Positions 10,650 through 19,778 of a stretch of 64,000 nucleotides of DNA are shown piece after piece. The translations under genes and the position numbers were made by a program. The stretch is from assembly GCA_016718845.1 (NCBI GenBank), contig JADKCK010000037.1, forward strand, positions 11,983-75,982. Reading direction: 5' to 3'. Source of the DNA: Sphingobacteriales bacterium (GTDB lineage: Bacteria; Bacteroidota; Bacteroidia; Chitinophagales; UBA2359). Positions within the stretch are counted from its first letter, which is position 1. The number at the start of each line of letters is the position of its first letter. The notes beneath the pieces are model-generated. The model was given only the letters and a program-made list of their open reading frames with translations. It did no database searches and was not told where the DNA came from.

Positions 10650-11256
10650 AATTACCACATAGGTACATAGAAAAACATAGGAACATAGATGCGTATCAGC
10701 TATGTCTCTATGAAAACCTATGCTTCCTATGTGTCAAAAAAACGGCTGTTTTCTTGTGTAAAGTAAGAATCACCACATAGGTACATAGAAAAACATAGGA
10801 ACATAGATGCTTATCAGCTATGTCTCTATGAAAACCTATGCTTCCTATGTGTCAAAAAAAAGCGTGTTCTTGTGCAAATAAAAACACCCCAGGAGCATAG
10901 ATGCGTATCAGCTATGTCTCATGAAAACCATGCTTCCTATGTGTCAAAAAACGGCTGTTTTCTTGTGTAAAGTAAGAATCACCACATAGGTACATAGAAA
11001 AATATAGCCACCTATTAACTATGCTCCTATGAGAACCTATGCTTCCTATGTGTCAAAAAAAATACCACATAGAATCATAGGAAAACATAGACTGCATAGA
11101 TGAGCATTAACTATGATTCTATGAAAACCTATGCATCTATGTGTCAAAAAAAATACCACATGAGAACATAGCCACCTATTAACTATGATTCTATGAAAAC
11201 CTATGCTTCCTATGTGTCAAAAAAAAACGACTGTGTTCTCTGTATCTCCGTTGTAA
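10650..11256. repeat. Palindromic CCTATGTG repeat cluster 1, about 6 copies
   Basis: Units of about 65-90 bp begin accacatag and end cctatgtgtcaaaaaa. Each unit is an imperfect inverted repeat full of ACATAGG/CCTATGT sub-motifs, so it can form a long hairpin or cruciform. Units are separated by short spacers, two of which are near-identical (acggctgttttcttgtgtaa). The cluster fills the intergenic region between the divergent glycosylase and pseudokinase genes and ends with the element ctctgtatctccgttgtaa. The same family recurs at 15795-16530. Confidence 0.9.
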
Positions 11257-11433
11257 GCTAAACTTTTTTTTTAGGTAACGATACCAAAAGTTCTATTTTC
11301 TGAAAATCTTTTTTTACCTTTACCCGTCTTTTCAGAGCAGGTGTTTTATCGTCATTACAATGTCTTAAAACCCTGTATTTGGGAAGATAAATTAACAATT
11401 GCCATTTATATCTCTCAATAATAAACAAATTCC

Positions 11434-13200
11434 ATGCTTTTACATAACCGTTACGAATACGACCCACGTATAAACTGGCTTGCCGATGGTAGCTCCTCAA
11501 AGGTGTACAAAGCCACCGATACGCACAATCAACAAGCAGTGGTACTTAAGTTTTACCACACCTTGGGCAATCTTACGCCCGCCCAGTTTAAAGACAATAT
11601 GGCTCGCACCATGGCTTTGCATCACCCAAATTTAGTGCAACTGCACGATTATTTCGAGATAGAAAACATTAACCCCTTTGGGCAACTCGATTATATACGC
11701 ATTGGCGTTTGGGAGTTTGTAGCCCATACACCAAATACAACCGACACCGAAAGTATCCTTCGTCAGTCGCTCGATGCTTTACAATATCTACAACAAAACA
11801 ATACCACACACGGTTCTATCACCCCCGAAAACATTTTTACCACCGCCAGCGGGCAAGTAAAATTAAACAATGCAGGGGCTTTTGTCCAAGATATTGATAC
11901 AACCGCCACCGATTTGCGCCAATTAGGCGAAGCACTACATTACTCCTTATCGGGTGGACAAGCACTTAGCTTTGACGATACCAACGCCCTTAAGTTAGCA
12001 CTGCCCGACGACACCCGCGAAGTGTACAGCATCATCATACAAAAAACAGCCCACGACGATGCCAATATTGGCGATATCACCCATTTGTTGGATACCTACG
12101 ACCGAGACAAACGCTTTGATAAGGTATTGCCACTAACCGAAGCACAGTTCGAAAGCCGCTACGAGCTGCTCGATATGCTCGACAGCAACGACGAACATAG
12201 CACCTATCAGGCAAACGACAACTTATTGGCTACTGCCGTTACATTGGCTATTTATCATGCACATCCATCTGCCGAGTACTACAACAAATTAAACAAAGCA
12301 ACCTTAGCCCATTTGTTTAAAGTACAATTTGGCGAAAAGTTATCGCTTGTAGGTGTGATGCCAACCGCCGAAGAAACCACAAACCCCGTAGCTATCGCCG
12401 AACCTGCTATGGGCGATACCGCTATTATTGCCGCCGCCGCTACTGTTGCTGCTGTTGAAACACTAACAGCTACAGACAGTAACGAAACCGCAGACAGCGA
12501 AAATGCCTTGCCAACAGACGATATGCCAACTGCCGCAACAAGCACCGAAACAACCACTACCACCGTTACTACCACTACAACCGACGATGAAGATGCGGGC
12601 GAGGATACAGATAGTAGTTTAGATGAAGAAAACCTACAAGAACCAGACGGTGACGATGACGACGAAACATCGAACAACGAAGATGAAAATGAGTGGGACG
12701 ACGAAGACGAAGATGAATTAGTCGACAACGAGGACAACGATTTTATAGCAGCAGCCGACGAAGGAGATTCGGACGATGAAGACGAAGAAGATTCGGACGA
12801 TGAAGACGAAGATGATTCGGACGATGAAGACGAAGATGATTCGGACGATGAAGACGAAGGAGATTCGGACGATGAAGACGAAGGAGATTCGGACGATGAA
12901 GACGAAGATGATTCGGATGATGAAGACGAAGATGATTCGGACGATGAAGACGAAGATGATTCGGACGATGAAGACGAAGATGATTCGGATGATGAAGACG
13001 AAGATGATTCGGATGATGAAGACGAAGATGATTCGGATGATGAAGACGAAGATGATTCGGATGATGAAGACGAACCACTTAATTTGGTAGTGCCAGACGA
13101 TGACGACGACGAAGAGTTAAAACCAACCGAAATTATAAACAGCGAAGCCATGCAGCAAGTACTAAAAGACATGGAACGATTGTTAAAAAACGATGACTAA
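11434..13200 (+). CDS. Pseudokinase with acidic SDDEDEDD repeat tail
   Basis: The N-terminal 260 residues resemble a Ser/Thr kinase: a glycine-loop-like DGSSSKVYKATD (residues 18-30), Lys39 in AVVLKFY and a C-lobe pattern ending TDLRQLGEALHYSLSG. The catalytic motifs are altered. HRDLKPEN reads HGSITPEN (Ser128 replaces the catalytic Asp, Thr130 the Lys) and DFG reads NAG (146-148), so I call it a pseudokinase. A Thr/Ala-rich linker follows at about residues 330-385, then more than 160 residues dominated by Asp and Glu, including thirteen SDDEDE-type octapeptides, then a short basic-acidic C-terminal helix (MQQVLKDMERLLKND). No signal peptide or membrane segment, so probably cytoplasmic. It could be a scaffold or a cation-buffering protein; partners are unknown. 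A hairpin terminator follows. Confidence 0.8.
   Translation: MLLHNRYEYDPRINWLADGSSSKVYKATDTHNQQAVVLKFYHTLGNLTPAQFKDNMARTMALHHPNLVQLHDYFEIENINPFGQLDYIRIGVWEFVAHTPNTTDTESILRQSLDALQYLQQNNTTHGSITPENIFTTASGQVKLNNAGAFVQDIDTTATDLRQLGEALHYSLSGGQALSFDDTNALKLALPDDTREVYSIIIQKTAHDDANIGDITHLLDTYDRDKRFDKVLPLTEAQFESRYELLDMLDSNDEHSTYQANDNLLATAVTLAIYHAHPSAEYYNKLNKATLAHLFKVQFGEKLSLVGVMPTAEETTNPVAIAEPAMGDTAIIAAAATVAAVETLTATDSNETADSENALPTDDMPTAATSTETTTTTVTTTTTDDEDAGEDTDSSLDEENLQEPDGDDDDETSNNEDENEWDDEDEDELVDNEDNDFIAAADEGDSDDEDEEDSDDEDEDDSDDEDEDDSDDEDEGDSDDEDEGDSDDEDEDDSDDEDEDDSDDEDEDDSDDEDEDDSDDEDEDDSDDEDEDDSDDEDEDDSDDEDEPLNLVVPDDDDDEELKPTEIINSEAMQQVLKDMERLLKNDD
12766..13074 (+). repeat. 24-bp coding tandem repeat, 13 copies
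   Basis: Unit gattcggacgatgaagacga plus agat encodes DSDDEDED. Variation is limited to gat/gga/gaa at the last codon and to gac/gat synonymous changes, which points to recent expansion and probable copy-number polymorphism. Confidence 0.95.
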
Positions 13201-13301
13201 TAACCGATGATTTGCATCAGCTACCGTTACACCCTATTTGGTTAGTTTTGTTTGATGCAAACTGCATTTATTTAAGCACCGTATAGTATCCAAAAAAAAG
13301 A

Positions 13302-13350
13302 ACGATTTAGCAATGTGCGTAATACCACTATTGCTAAATCGTCTTTTTTA
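13302..13350. terminator. Hairpin terminator after the pseudokinase
   Basis: A 13-bp stem (acgatttagcaat paired with attgctaaatcgt) with a 15-nt loop is followed by a T run on the plus strand and preceded by an A run, so it can also serve aroE on the other strand. Confidence 0.8.
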
Positions 13351-13368
13351 TTCATCAAATCTTTTTGT

Positions 13369-13740
13369 TTATTCGTTCCAAATTGCCCAAGCTGCCTCGG
13401 CTTGCAGATGCAGCATATCCAAGCCATTTTTTGTTACTGCTCCGTATTTGGCAGCTTGTTGCATAAACCGTGTTTCGGTAGGGTTGTACACCAAATCGTA
13501 GCATAAATGATTAGGGCTAAAAAAATGATAGGGTAGGGCAGGGGCTGCATCGGTGTTTGGATACATGCCCAAAGGCGTAGTATTAACCACAATAGTATGT
13601 TGTGCCATTATATGGGCAGTTATTGCAGGGTAGCTTAACCCATTGTTATTATTATGGTTGTTTGCTTGCCTCGACACTATAGTATACGGGTATACCCAAC
13701 TTTTGCAATACCCAACAAACTGCCTTTGCTGCACCACCAT
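13369..13740 (-). CDS. aroE: Shikimate dehydrogenase, C-terminal fragment
   Basis: Second half of a frameshifted aroE. It carries VVNTTPLGMYPN (NADP-domain strand and loop), CYDLVYNPTETRF and the final NGLDMLHLQAEAAWAIW, all diagnostic of AroE. The open frame starts at 13740, but the meaningful reading begins near 13686 (YTIVSRQANN); the codons before that overlap the N-terminal fragment in the wrong frame. The reconstructed enzyme of about 247 residues is full length. Confidence 0.85.
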   Translation of the reverse strand: MVVQQRQFVGYCKSWVYPYTIVSRQANNHNNNNGLSYPAITAHIMAQHTIVVNTTPLGMYPNTDAAPALPYHFFSPNHLCYDLVYNPTETRFMQQAAKYGAVTKNGLDMLHLQAEAAWAIWNE

Positions 13741-14110
13741 TGCCCAACACCAATGCTGCTTTATGGTGTGCTTGCAATAAAGGCATCAACGATTGTTCAA
13801 AACCAATAACATCGGTATTATAGCCAATTAAGCGTCCTTGTTTAATTTTAATGCAATTAACCGCCCCAATTTGTTGTACAGCAGGGCTTTGCTCGTTAAT
13901 ATACGCCAACACCGATTGCTTATAGGGTATAGTTACATTTAATCCACACAAATCGGGGTTTTGTTGTAATAAATCGGGTAGCAAATCAATATGTTCAATA
14001 GCAAACAAATCGTAACGACAATTTGACAGTTGCTCGCGCTCAAATTTTTGACTAAAGTATTGCCGCGAAAACGAATGAGATAAAGGATAACCAATTAATC
14101 CGTAGTGCAT
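13652..14110 (-). CDS. aroE: Shikimate dehydrogenase, N-terminal fragment
   Basis: Catalyses NADPH-dependent reduction of 3-dehydroshikimate in aromatic amino-acid synthesis. Met at 14110 begins the conserved MHYGLIGYPLSHSFS (shikimate-binding SxS). LNVTIPYKQ holds the catalytic Lys, AVNCIK and YNTDVIGF complete the substrate site, and LVLGNGGAAKAV is the dinucleotide-binding loop. The frame then derails near 13690: one extra G in ATACCCGTATAC converts IPYTIVSR into IPVYYSVEASKQP and a stop. Because AroE is normally indispensable, a consensus error is more likely than gene loss. A longer upstream extension of the frame lacks homology and was not used. Confidence 0.88.
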   Translation of the reverse strand: MHYGLIGYPLSHSFSRQYFSQKFEREQLSNCRYDLFAIEHIDLLPDLLQQNPDLCGLNVTIPYKQSVLAYINEQSPAVQQIGAVNCIKIKQGRLIGYNTDVIGFEQSLMPLLQAHHKAALVLGNGGAAKAVCWVLQKLGIPVYYSVEASKQP

Positions 14111-14418
14111 AAAATAAGTTGCTAAAATAATGAAAAATGAAAATGGCAGCAGTACAAGTATTGCTACCAACGACAAATACCAATACAAGTATCGGCAACG
14201 CCACAAGCTACATCAGAGCCGATAACAGCAGCAAATAACCATAAAAAAAACAACAAATTTGGGTCAAAAGTTTGCCACTTTTTTGTTTTTAGGCACTTTT
14301 GTATCATTTAGTGCCTATTTTAGGCTATATTTGCACCTTAAAATGTTAGATTTGTTTATCTACACAAAACAATCAAAAACAAACAGTAAATTATCTTTTA
14401 CCATTTACCCTTTATTAT
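14111..14418. other. Intergenic region with degenerate ACAAGTAT repeats
   Basis: Segment 14148-14200 holds tacaagtattgcta and tacaagtatcg, which resemble the 47-bp units at 40911-41105. The rest is AT-rich and probably holds the divergent aroE and tilS promoters. Confidence 0.4.
14326..14333 (+). promoter_or_regulatory. Candidate -7 promoter of tilS (TATATTTG)
   Basis: TAnnTTTG match about 85 bp before tilS, with a TTTTG 24 bp upstream that is slightly too far for the ideal -33 element. Confidence 0.4.
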
Positions 14419-15762
14419 ATGCTCATGCTCGATTCTTTTTTAGCCTTTATTAAACAACAAAATCTGTTACAAAAAAACGACCGCGTATTAGTTGCCGTTA
14501 GCGGCGGCGTAGATTCGGTGGTGCTGTGCGAGTTATTGCATCGGGCGGGCTTTGAAATAGGCATTGCACATTGCAATTTTGGTTTGCGCGATACCGAGTC
14601 GGACGGCGACGAGGCTTTTGTTATACAATTAGCCATTGAGCATTACCAGTGCCCCTTTTACACCATTAAGTTTGATACGCAAGCCGTTGCCGCACAAATG
14701 CAGGTATCTATACAAATGGCTGCCCGACAATTGCGCTACGATTGGTTAGAAAACCTTAGACAAACCAACGAGTATAAATTTTTAGCCACCGCACACCACC
14801 AAAACGACCTTGCCGAAACCATGCTCTATAACCTAAGCAAAGGTACGGGTATTGGCGGTTTGCATGGCATCTTGGCAAAAAAAAATAAACTTATCCGCCC
14901 ATTATTGTTTACCAACAAACAATATATCGAGCAATTTGCTTTGGATAATAATTTATCGTATCGCCACGACTCAAGTAACAGCCAAACCAAATATGCCCGC
15001 AACAAAATTAGACATTTGGTGATGCCTGTTTTAAAAGAAATTAACCCCAACTTAGAGCAAACGTTTTACGAAAATGCCCAACGCTTTGCCGATGTTGAAA
15101 CCATCTACCGACAAGGTATTGCCGCCTACAAAAAGCAATTGCTAAAAACCGACCGACACGAAACACGCATCGCTATTTCGCAACTGCTTAACCTACCCGC
15201 TTTACCCACTATTTTGTACGAGTTATTGCAAGATTATGGCTTTGGTAATGATAGAATTGGCGATATTATTAGGGCATTAGATGCCGAGTCGGGGCGGGTT
15301 TTTCTGTCGGCTACACATCAATTAGTCAAAGACCGTAAGCACCTTATAATTTCGGAATTGGCAAGCAACGAGGCATCAATTTACTTAATTAACCCAACAG
15401 ATACCCAAGTAGTGACACAACATTTTACCCTTAGCCTACAACGCATAAGCATCGACGAAAGTTTTGTGCCACCAACAAAAGCCCATATTGCCTGCCTCGA
15501 TACCACCGATTTGGTTTACCCCCTAAGCCTACGCCGCTGGACAGAGGGTGATTATTTTTACCCACTAGGCATGAACCGTAAAAAGAAAAAAGTGAGCCGA
15601 TACCTCATCGACCAAAAACTAAACCGCAACGAAAAAGACCGCACATGGCTACTTAGTACCGCCAACGAGCGTACCTTGTGGGTGGTTAATCACCGCCTTG
15701 ACGAGCGTTTTAAAGTAACCCCAAAAACAAAAGAAGTACTTTGGATAACTTTTAGCGAGTAG
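14419..15762 (+). CDS. tilS: tRNA(Ile)-lysidine synthase (TilS)
   Basis: Ligates lysine to C34 of the CAU anticodon of minor tRNA-Ile using ATP, making it read AUA. The N-type ATP-pyrophosphatase loop AVSGGVDS ends at residue 33. AHCNFGLRDTESDGDEAF and ATAHHQNDLAETMLYNLSKG are the family signature, followed by RHDSSNSQTKYARNKIR. The C-terminal substrate-binding domain starts near residue 365 (LRRWTEGDYFYPLGM) and ends FKVTPKTKEVLWITF. The length of 447 is typical for Bacteroidota. ATG 14419 or the in-frame ATG 14425 could be the start; I kept the first. It is intact and ends convergently with the CHAT gene across a repeat cluster. Confidence 0.95.
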   Translation: MLMLDSFLAFIKQQNLLQKNDRVLVAVSGGVDSVVLCELLHRAGFEIGIAHCNFGLRDTESDGDEAFVIQLAIEHYQCPFYTIKFDTQAVAAQMQVSIQMAARQLRYDWLENLRQTNEYKFLATAHHQNDLAETMLYNLSKGTGIGGLHGILAKKNKLIRPLLFTNKQYIEQFALDNNLSYRHDSSNSQTKYARNKIRHLVMPVLKEINPNLEQTFYENAQRFADVETIYRQGIAAYKKQLLKTDRHETRIAISQLLNLPALPTILYELLQDYGFGNDRIGDIIRALDAESGRVFLSATHQLVKDRKHLIISELASNEASIYLINPTDTQVVTQHFTLSLQRISIDESFVPPTKAHIACLDTTDLVYPLSLRRWTEGDYFYPLGMNRKKKKVSRYLIDQKLNRNEKDRTWLLSTANERTLWVVNHRLDERFKVTPKTKEVLWITFSE

Positions 15763-15794
15763 TTTTGGGCAGATATGTAGCATAACCATAGTAA

Positions 15795-16530
15795 ACTAAG
15801 AAAAACAACAAGAGACACAGAGGGCACAGAGAAAAAAAACTCCGTGTTCTCTGTGTCTCCGTTGTAAATAAAATCACCATATAGACAGATAACCGCCCAT
15901 TAACTATGCCTCTATGAAAACCTATGTTTCTATGTGTCAAAAAAAATACCACATAGAATTATAGGAAAGCATAGACCGCATAGATGTGTTAAACTATGCC
16001 TCTATGAAAACCTATGTTTCTATGTGTCAAAAAAAATACTACATAGATGGGCATACTGTTTCTATGAAAAACACATAGATCAGTAAAAAAGCCACATAGG
16101 TAGGCATTAACTATGTTTCTATGAAAACCTATGCATCTATGTGTCAAAAAAAATACCACATAGGTAGGCATTAACTATGTTTCTATGAAAACCTATGCAT
16201 CTATGTGTCAAAAAAAATACCACATAGGTAGGCATTAACTATGTTTCTATGAAAACCTATGCATCTATGTGTCAAAAAAAATACCACATAGGTAGGCATT
16301 AACTATGTTTCTATGAAAACCTATGCTACTATGTGTCAAAAAAAAACACATAGAATCATAGGAAAGCATAGACCGCATAGATGTGTATTAAACTATGCCT
16401 CTATGAAAACCTATGTATCTATGTGTCAAAAAAAATACCACATAGGTAGGCATTAACTATGTTTCTATGAAAACCTATGCTACTATGTGTCAAAAAAGAG
16501 ATGTGTCTCCGTTGTAAATAAAAACAACAA
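15795..16530. repeat. Palindromic CCTATGTG repeat cluster 2, about 9 copies
   Basis: Same family as 10650-11256, here with shorter homogenised units (accacataggtaggcatta, then cctatgcatctatgtgtc). Three consecutive units between about 16150 and 16340 are almost identical with a period near 64 bp. The cluster is flanked on both sides by the second palindrome family: acaacaagagacacagag paired with ctctgtgtctccgttgt at 15806-15867, and a half copy at 16497-16530. It lies between convergent tilS and the CHAT gene, where hairpins could also stop transcription. Confidence 0.9.
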
Positions 16531-16543
16531 GAAGCGCATTAAA

Positions 16544-19500
16544 TTACGCCCCTAGCAGCACAAACCCTGCCCACGATTTAGGCGTAACGCCATGTTGCAC
16601 CAACAGTTTTCGTTTAGCAGCCGACAGTGCATTGGCATAAGTTTGGTTATTCAAAATCTCTTCGAACAAATATTGGGTAAGCAAACACGACTCGCGGTCG
16701 TACACCTTAAATAGTGTAAATATGATGTTTTTAGCACCAGCATATAAAAAGCCTCGATTGATAGCCATCATACCCTCGCCCGGGATAAGCTGCCCCAAAC
16801 CTGTTTCGCAGCAGCTAAGCACCAATAAATCGGCGCTTAATTCCAAGTGATACGTTTCGTCCATGTACAACATACCTTCTTTTTCGGTTTTGTTGCTCGG
16901 CGACAACAATATACCCGACAATTTGGGTTGTTGTTTATTAATAATGCCATGGGCAGCAATGTGTACATACTTGTATTTGGGTGCATGTTGCACAAAATTA
17001 TCGGTCGAGGCATTGGCATGTAAAAACAAGCGAGATGGGTCGTGATGTTGTTCAAATAGCTTTTCGATATTTTTTAGTTCCATTTCGGAGTACATCAACT
17101 CGCGATACTGGTTTCCGTTTACTTGTGCTGTTCTAACAGCCGATAAAGTAGTTACATCGTTAAACTCCGATGCCCCCCGCGATAAAGGGCGGTCGTAGGC
17201 ATAAATGGGTGCAAATCCAATAAAGTTATTGCTTTGTTGCTCATTTCGCAATGGTTTTAACATACTTTCGGCAAGCAGTGTTACCGAGTAATGATAACTT
17301 AGGTGGTAATCGAACAACAAATAGGGCAACTCGTTATAATTAGGCGTATTATCGGGCAGGTAGGTAAGCAATGCCTCGAAAGGCAAGTAATACAAGGTTT
17401 GGTCGGGTATGATAACCAATTGCGGTACAGCGGCAGCGTGTGGCTCGGTACTTTGTGGCAAGCTTTGTAAGATAGGTTGCAGCAATGTTTGGTACAATTG
17501 ATAACCAAAGGTTACATACTCTTCGTAATTTAGGGCATTGAGTGCCTCCGAAAATTCGGCAATTTGCTCGTCTAAATCAATAGGTTTAGGCAGTGTGTGT
17601 AATTGATAATGATTAACACCAATCGAAAAAACATAAATTAGCTCTTTACCAATCAAGTATTCTATTACTATTTTATGCGGACATTTTTGCAAATGTTGCT
17701 GTATGGCAGTAACCGAAACAGTTTTTACGTTGTATTTAAGTTGGTAATAATCGGGGTAAGTTTTTTCTAAATTAGCCACTAGTTTTTCGTATGCTTCGGC
17801 ACATTCAAAACGTTGTTTTTGTAGATTTTGCAAGTACTCCGATTCTATGCCTTTTATTTGTTCTTTGTACAGTTGTTCGTCGAGGTAGCTCATTGCCAAG
17901 CGCAATTGTTTTTCTTGTTCTAGCAATTGCGGGTCTATGTTTGCCATTATTTTGGCTTCGGCATCTTTAATAGCACTTAACAACAACAAGCTTCGGCTTT
18001 TTTCGGCAAACGAAAAACATTTGTACAAATAGCTTATGTTGTTGGTTAGTTGGTACAACTGGTTTGCTACGGCAATACTTTGCTCGTAGATGTGTACATA
18101 GTTTTGTACTAAGGTAAGTTTCGAGCCTTCTTGGCTGTAACTGTGTCGTATCTCGCCAAGTAAATAAACAATGGCCTGATAGGTATCAAAAACTACTTTT
18201 AGGTCGTTGATATTGGCGGTTTGTTGGTGTAGTTGGGTTAAAACTTGTGCTTTGTTTTGCAGTACTTTTAATAAATCAAGGGCAAGGTGGTAATTACCAT
18301 GAATGGTGGGTGTATCGTAGATGTTGGTATTGTGGTAATCTACAATTAAACTATTGAGTGCTTTTTGGCAATAAATGGCGGCTTGTTGGTAGTTTTTTTG
18401 CCCCATATAGTAGGTAGCAAGCAAGTTAAAGGTAGTGCCTGCTTCCAGATGAATTTCGTTCAACGAAGTTTTTTCGACCTGCTTCAACGATTTTATTAAG
18501 TTAGCGTATGCCTTTTGTGGTTCATTTAAGCACAAATAACACTCGGCAATAGCATTGTTGCCACTTACCACTAAAGGGTGTTCGCTGCCTACAATAGATT
18601 GGTAAATAGCCACCGACTGTTCGAAATAAGGGATAGCTTGTTTGTATGCTTTGGGATTTTGGGCATACCACCAACCAATTTTTTGTTGTAGCTCGGCAGT
18701 GCGTATGTTGTCCGATTTATAAAAATCGGACGAGATTTGAAGTGCTTTTTGGTAATAATCAATTTCGGCTTGAGTATCACCCTTTTTACCCACGCATTTA
18801 CCCATATTTTCGTAGATAGATACCGTTAGTGGGTGTGGATTGTGGTGAAAAGCAGTTTGTGCTGTATGCACTGCCTGCTGAAAATACAATAATGCTTTAT
18901 CATAATCGCCCATTTCGCTATAGCAGCGAGCCATTAATCCCAAGTCAGAGGCTAAAGCAGGTAGTGGTTGATGCTTAATAGTACGACCAATATCTAACGA
19001 ATAATTAATGTAGTGAAGTGCCTTTTCGTAGTTCTTTTTCAAAAACCAACACAAAGCCAAACCCATATACGAGCGGCTGTTGTATTCGTGGTGATTGCCC
19101 CATAAAGCCACCCCTACAGCTAATGCTTTTTCAAAATACGGGATACCTAAATCTGCCTGCCTAATGCGCGAATACGACAAACCAATGCCATTGTAGCAAC
19201 GATTTAATAATACGTGAGGCTCCTCTCCAAATTTATCTAAGGTAACCTTCAAGCCCATTCTAAATGCGTCAATTCCTTGTTCAAACTCTTCGATGGCACA
19301 GTAAGTATTACCCAATTCTATGTAAATTTCTACAATATTTAGCGGCGTTTGTGGCGTATTAGGAAAAGCAGCTAAGGTTTCTTTCATAAACCTAAGACAT
19401 TCTATAAATTGCGAAAACCGAAAATAAATCTCGTTGATTTTTGCCGCTACACTATAATACTCTTCTAAGTTGTTGGTGGCTGAATAAATGCTCAAGGCTT

Positions 19501-19603
19501 CTCTATACAACTCAACGGCTTCGTTTAAGTTGTTGTTCTCGTATAAAATACGAGCTTGATTGGCATACCGTTGCGCCGCATCGAGCAATGCAGTGGATTC
19601 CAT
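16544..19603 (-). CDS. TPR-CHAT domain protein (caspase-like protease)
   Basis: A 1019-residue protein with about 450 residues of tetratricopeptide repeats at the N-terminus (for example NLNEAVELYREALSIY, DYDKALLYFQQAVHTA, NYQQAAIYCQKALNSL). A helical region follows (about 520-640), then a C-terminal CHAT domain (about 700-1019). The catalytic pair of the caspase/separase clan is visible: His885 in VHIAAHG and Cys932 in VLSCCETG, followed by the conserved PGEGMMAINRGFLYAGAKN. No signal peptide or membrane helix, so it is cytoplasmic. The TPRs presumably sense a partner that releases or directs proteolysis; related proteins act in cell-death or defence modules, but no obvious target gene is adjacent. 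It is intact and monocistronic, with a divergent neighbour upstream. Confidence 0.9.
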   Translation of the reverse strand: MESTALLDAAQRYANQARILYENNNLNEAVELYREALSIYSATNNLEEYYSVAAKINEIYFRFSQFIECLRFMKETLAAFPNTPQTPLNIVEIYIELGNTYCAIEEFEQGIDAFRMGLKVTLDKFGEEPHVLLNRCYNGIGLSYSRIRQADLGIPYFEKALAVGVALWGNHHEYNSRSYMGLALCWFLKKNYEKALHYINYSLDIGRTIKHQPLPALASDLGLMARCYSEMGDYDKALLYFQQAVHTAQTAFHHNPHPLTVSIYENMGKCVGKKGDTQAEIDYYQKALQISSDFYKSDNIRTAELQQKIGWWYAQNPKAYKQAIPYFEQSVAIYQSIVGSEHPLVVSGNNAIAECYLCLNEPQKAYANLIKSLKQVEKTSLNEIHLEAGTTFNLLATYYMGQKNYQQAAIYCQKALNSLIVDYHNTNIYDTPTIHGNYHLALDLLKVLQNKAQVLTQLHQQTANINDLKVVFDTYQAIVYLLGEIRHSYSQEGSKLTLVQNYVHIYEQSIAVANQLYQLTNNISYLYKCFSFAEKSRSLLLLSAIKDAEAKIMANIDPQLLEQEKQLRLAMSYLDEQLYKEQIKGIESEYLQNLQKQRFECAEAYEKLVANLEKTYPDYYQLKYNVKTVSVTAIQQHLQKCPHKIVIEYLIGKELIYVFSIGVNHYQLHTLPKPIDLDEQIAEFSEALNALNYEEYVTFGYQLYQTLLQPILQSLPQSTEPHAAAVPQLVIIPDQTLYYLPFEALLTYLPDNTPNYNELPYLLFDYHLSYHYSVTLLAESMLKPLRNEQQSNNFIGFAPIYAYDRPLSRGASEFNDVTTLSAVRTAQVNGNQYRELMYSEMELKNIEKLFEQHHDPSRLFLHANASTDNFVQHAPKYKYVHIAAHGIINKQQPKLSGILLSPSNKTEKEGMLYMDETYHLELSADLLVLSCCETGLGQLIPGEGMMAINRGFLYAGAKNIIFTLFKVYDRESCLLTQYLFEEILNNQTYANALSAAKRKLLVQHGVTPKSWAGFVLLGA

Positions 19604-19741
19604 GTTGATAGCGTTGTTTGTGTGATGTGCGTAGTTGCTATTACGACTATTTTATTGCACAAAAGTTTAACACCAAAAGTAAAATTTGGGTAGATAAGCA
19701 AAACCCATTGGCAAAAAGTGAGCTATAAACTGCTTTTGTTG

Positions 19742-19749
19742 TATCTTTG
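19742..19749 (+). promoter_or_regulatory. Candidate -7 promoter (TATCTTTG)
   Basis: TAnnTTTG match 29 bp before the ATG at 19779, a normal distance for a Bacteroidota promoter with a short leader. A clear -33 TTTG is not seen. Confidence 0.45.
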
Positions 19750-19778
19750 TGCAAAATTAACGAAAATTTTAACACTAA

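Noticed and set aside
10650..11256. Possible CRISPR array
   Set aside because: Repeats are long imperfect palindromes of variable length, spacers are not unique and two are near-identical, and no cas gene is present.
12279..13172. Minus-strand frame of poly-Ser
   Set aside because: Antisense shadow of the acidic SDDEDEDD repeat of the pseudokinase.
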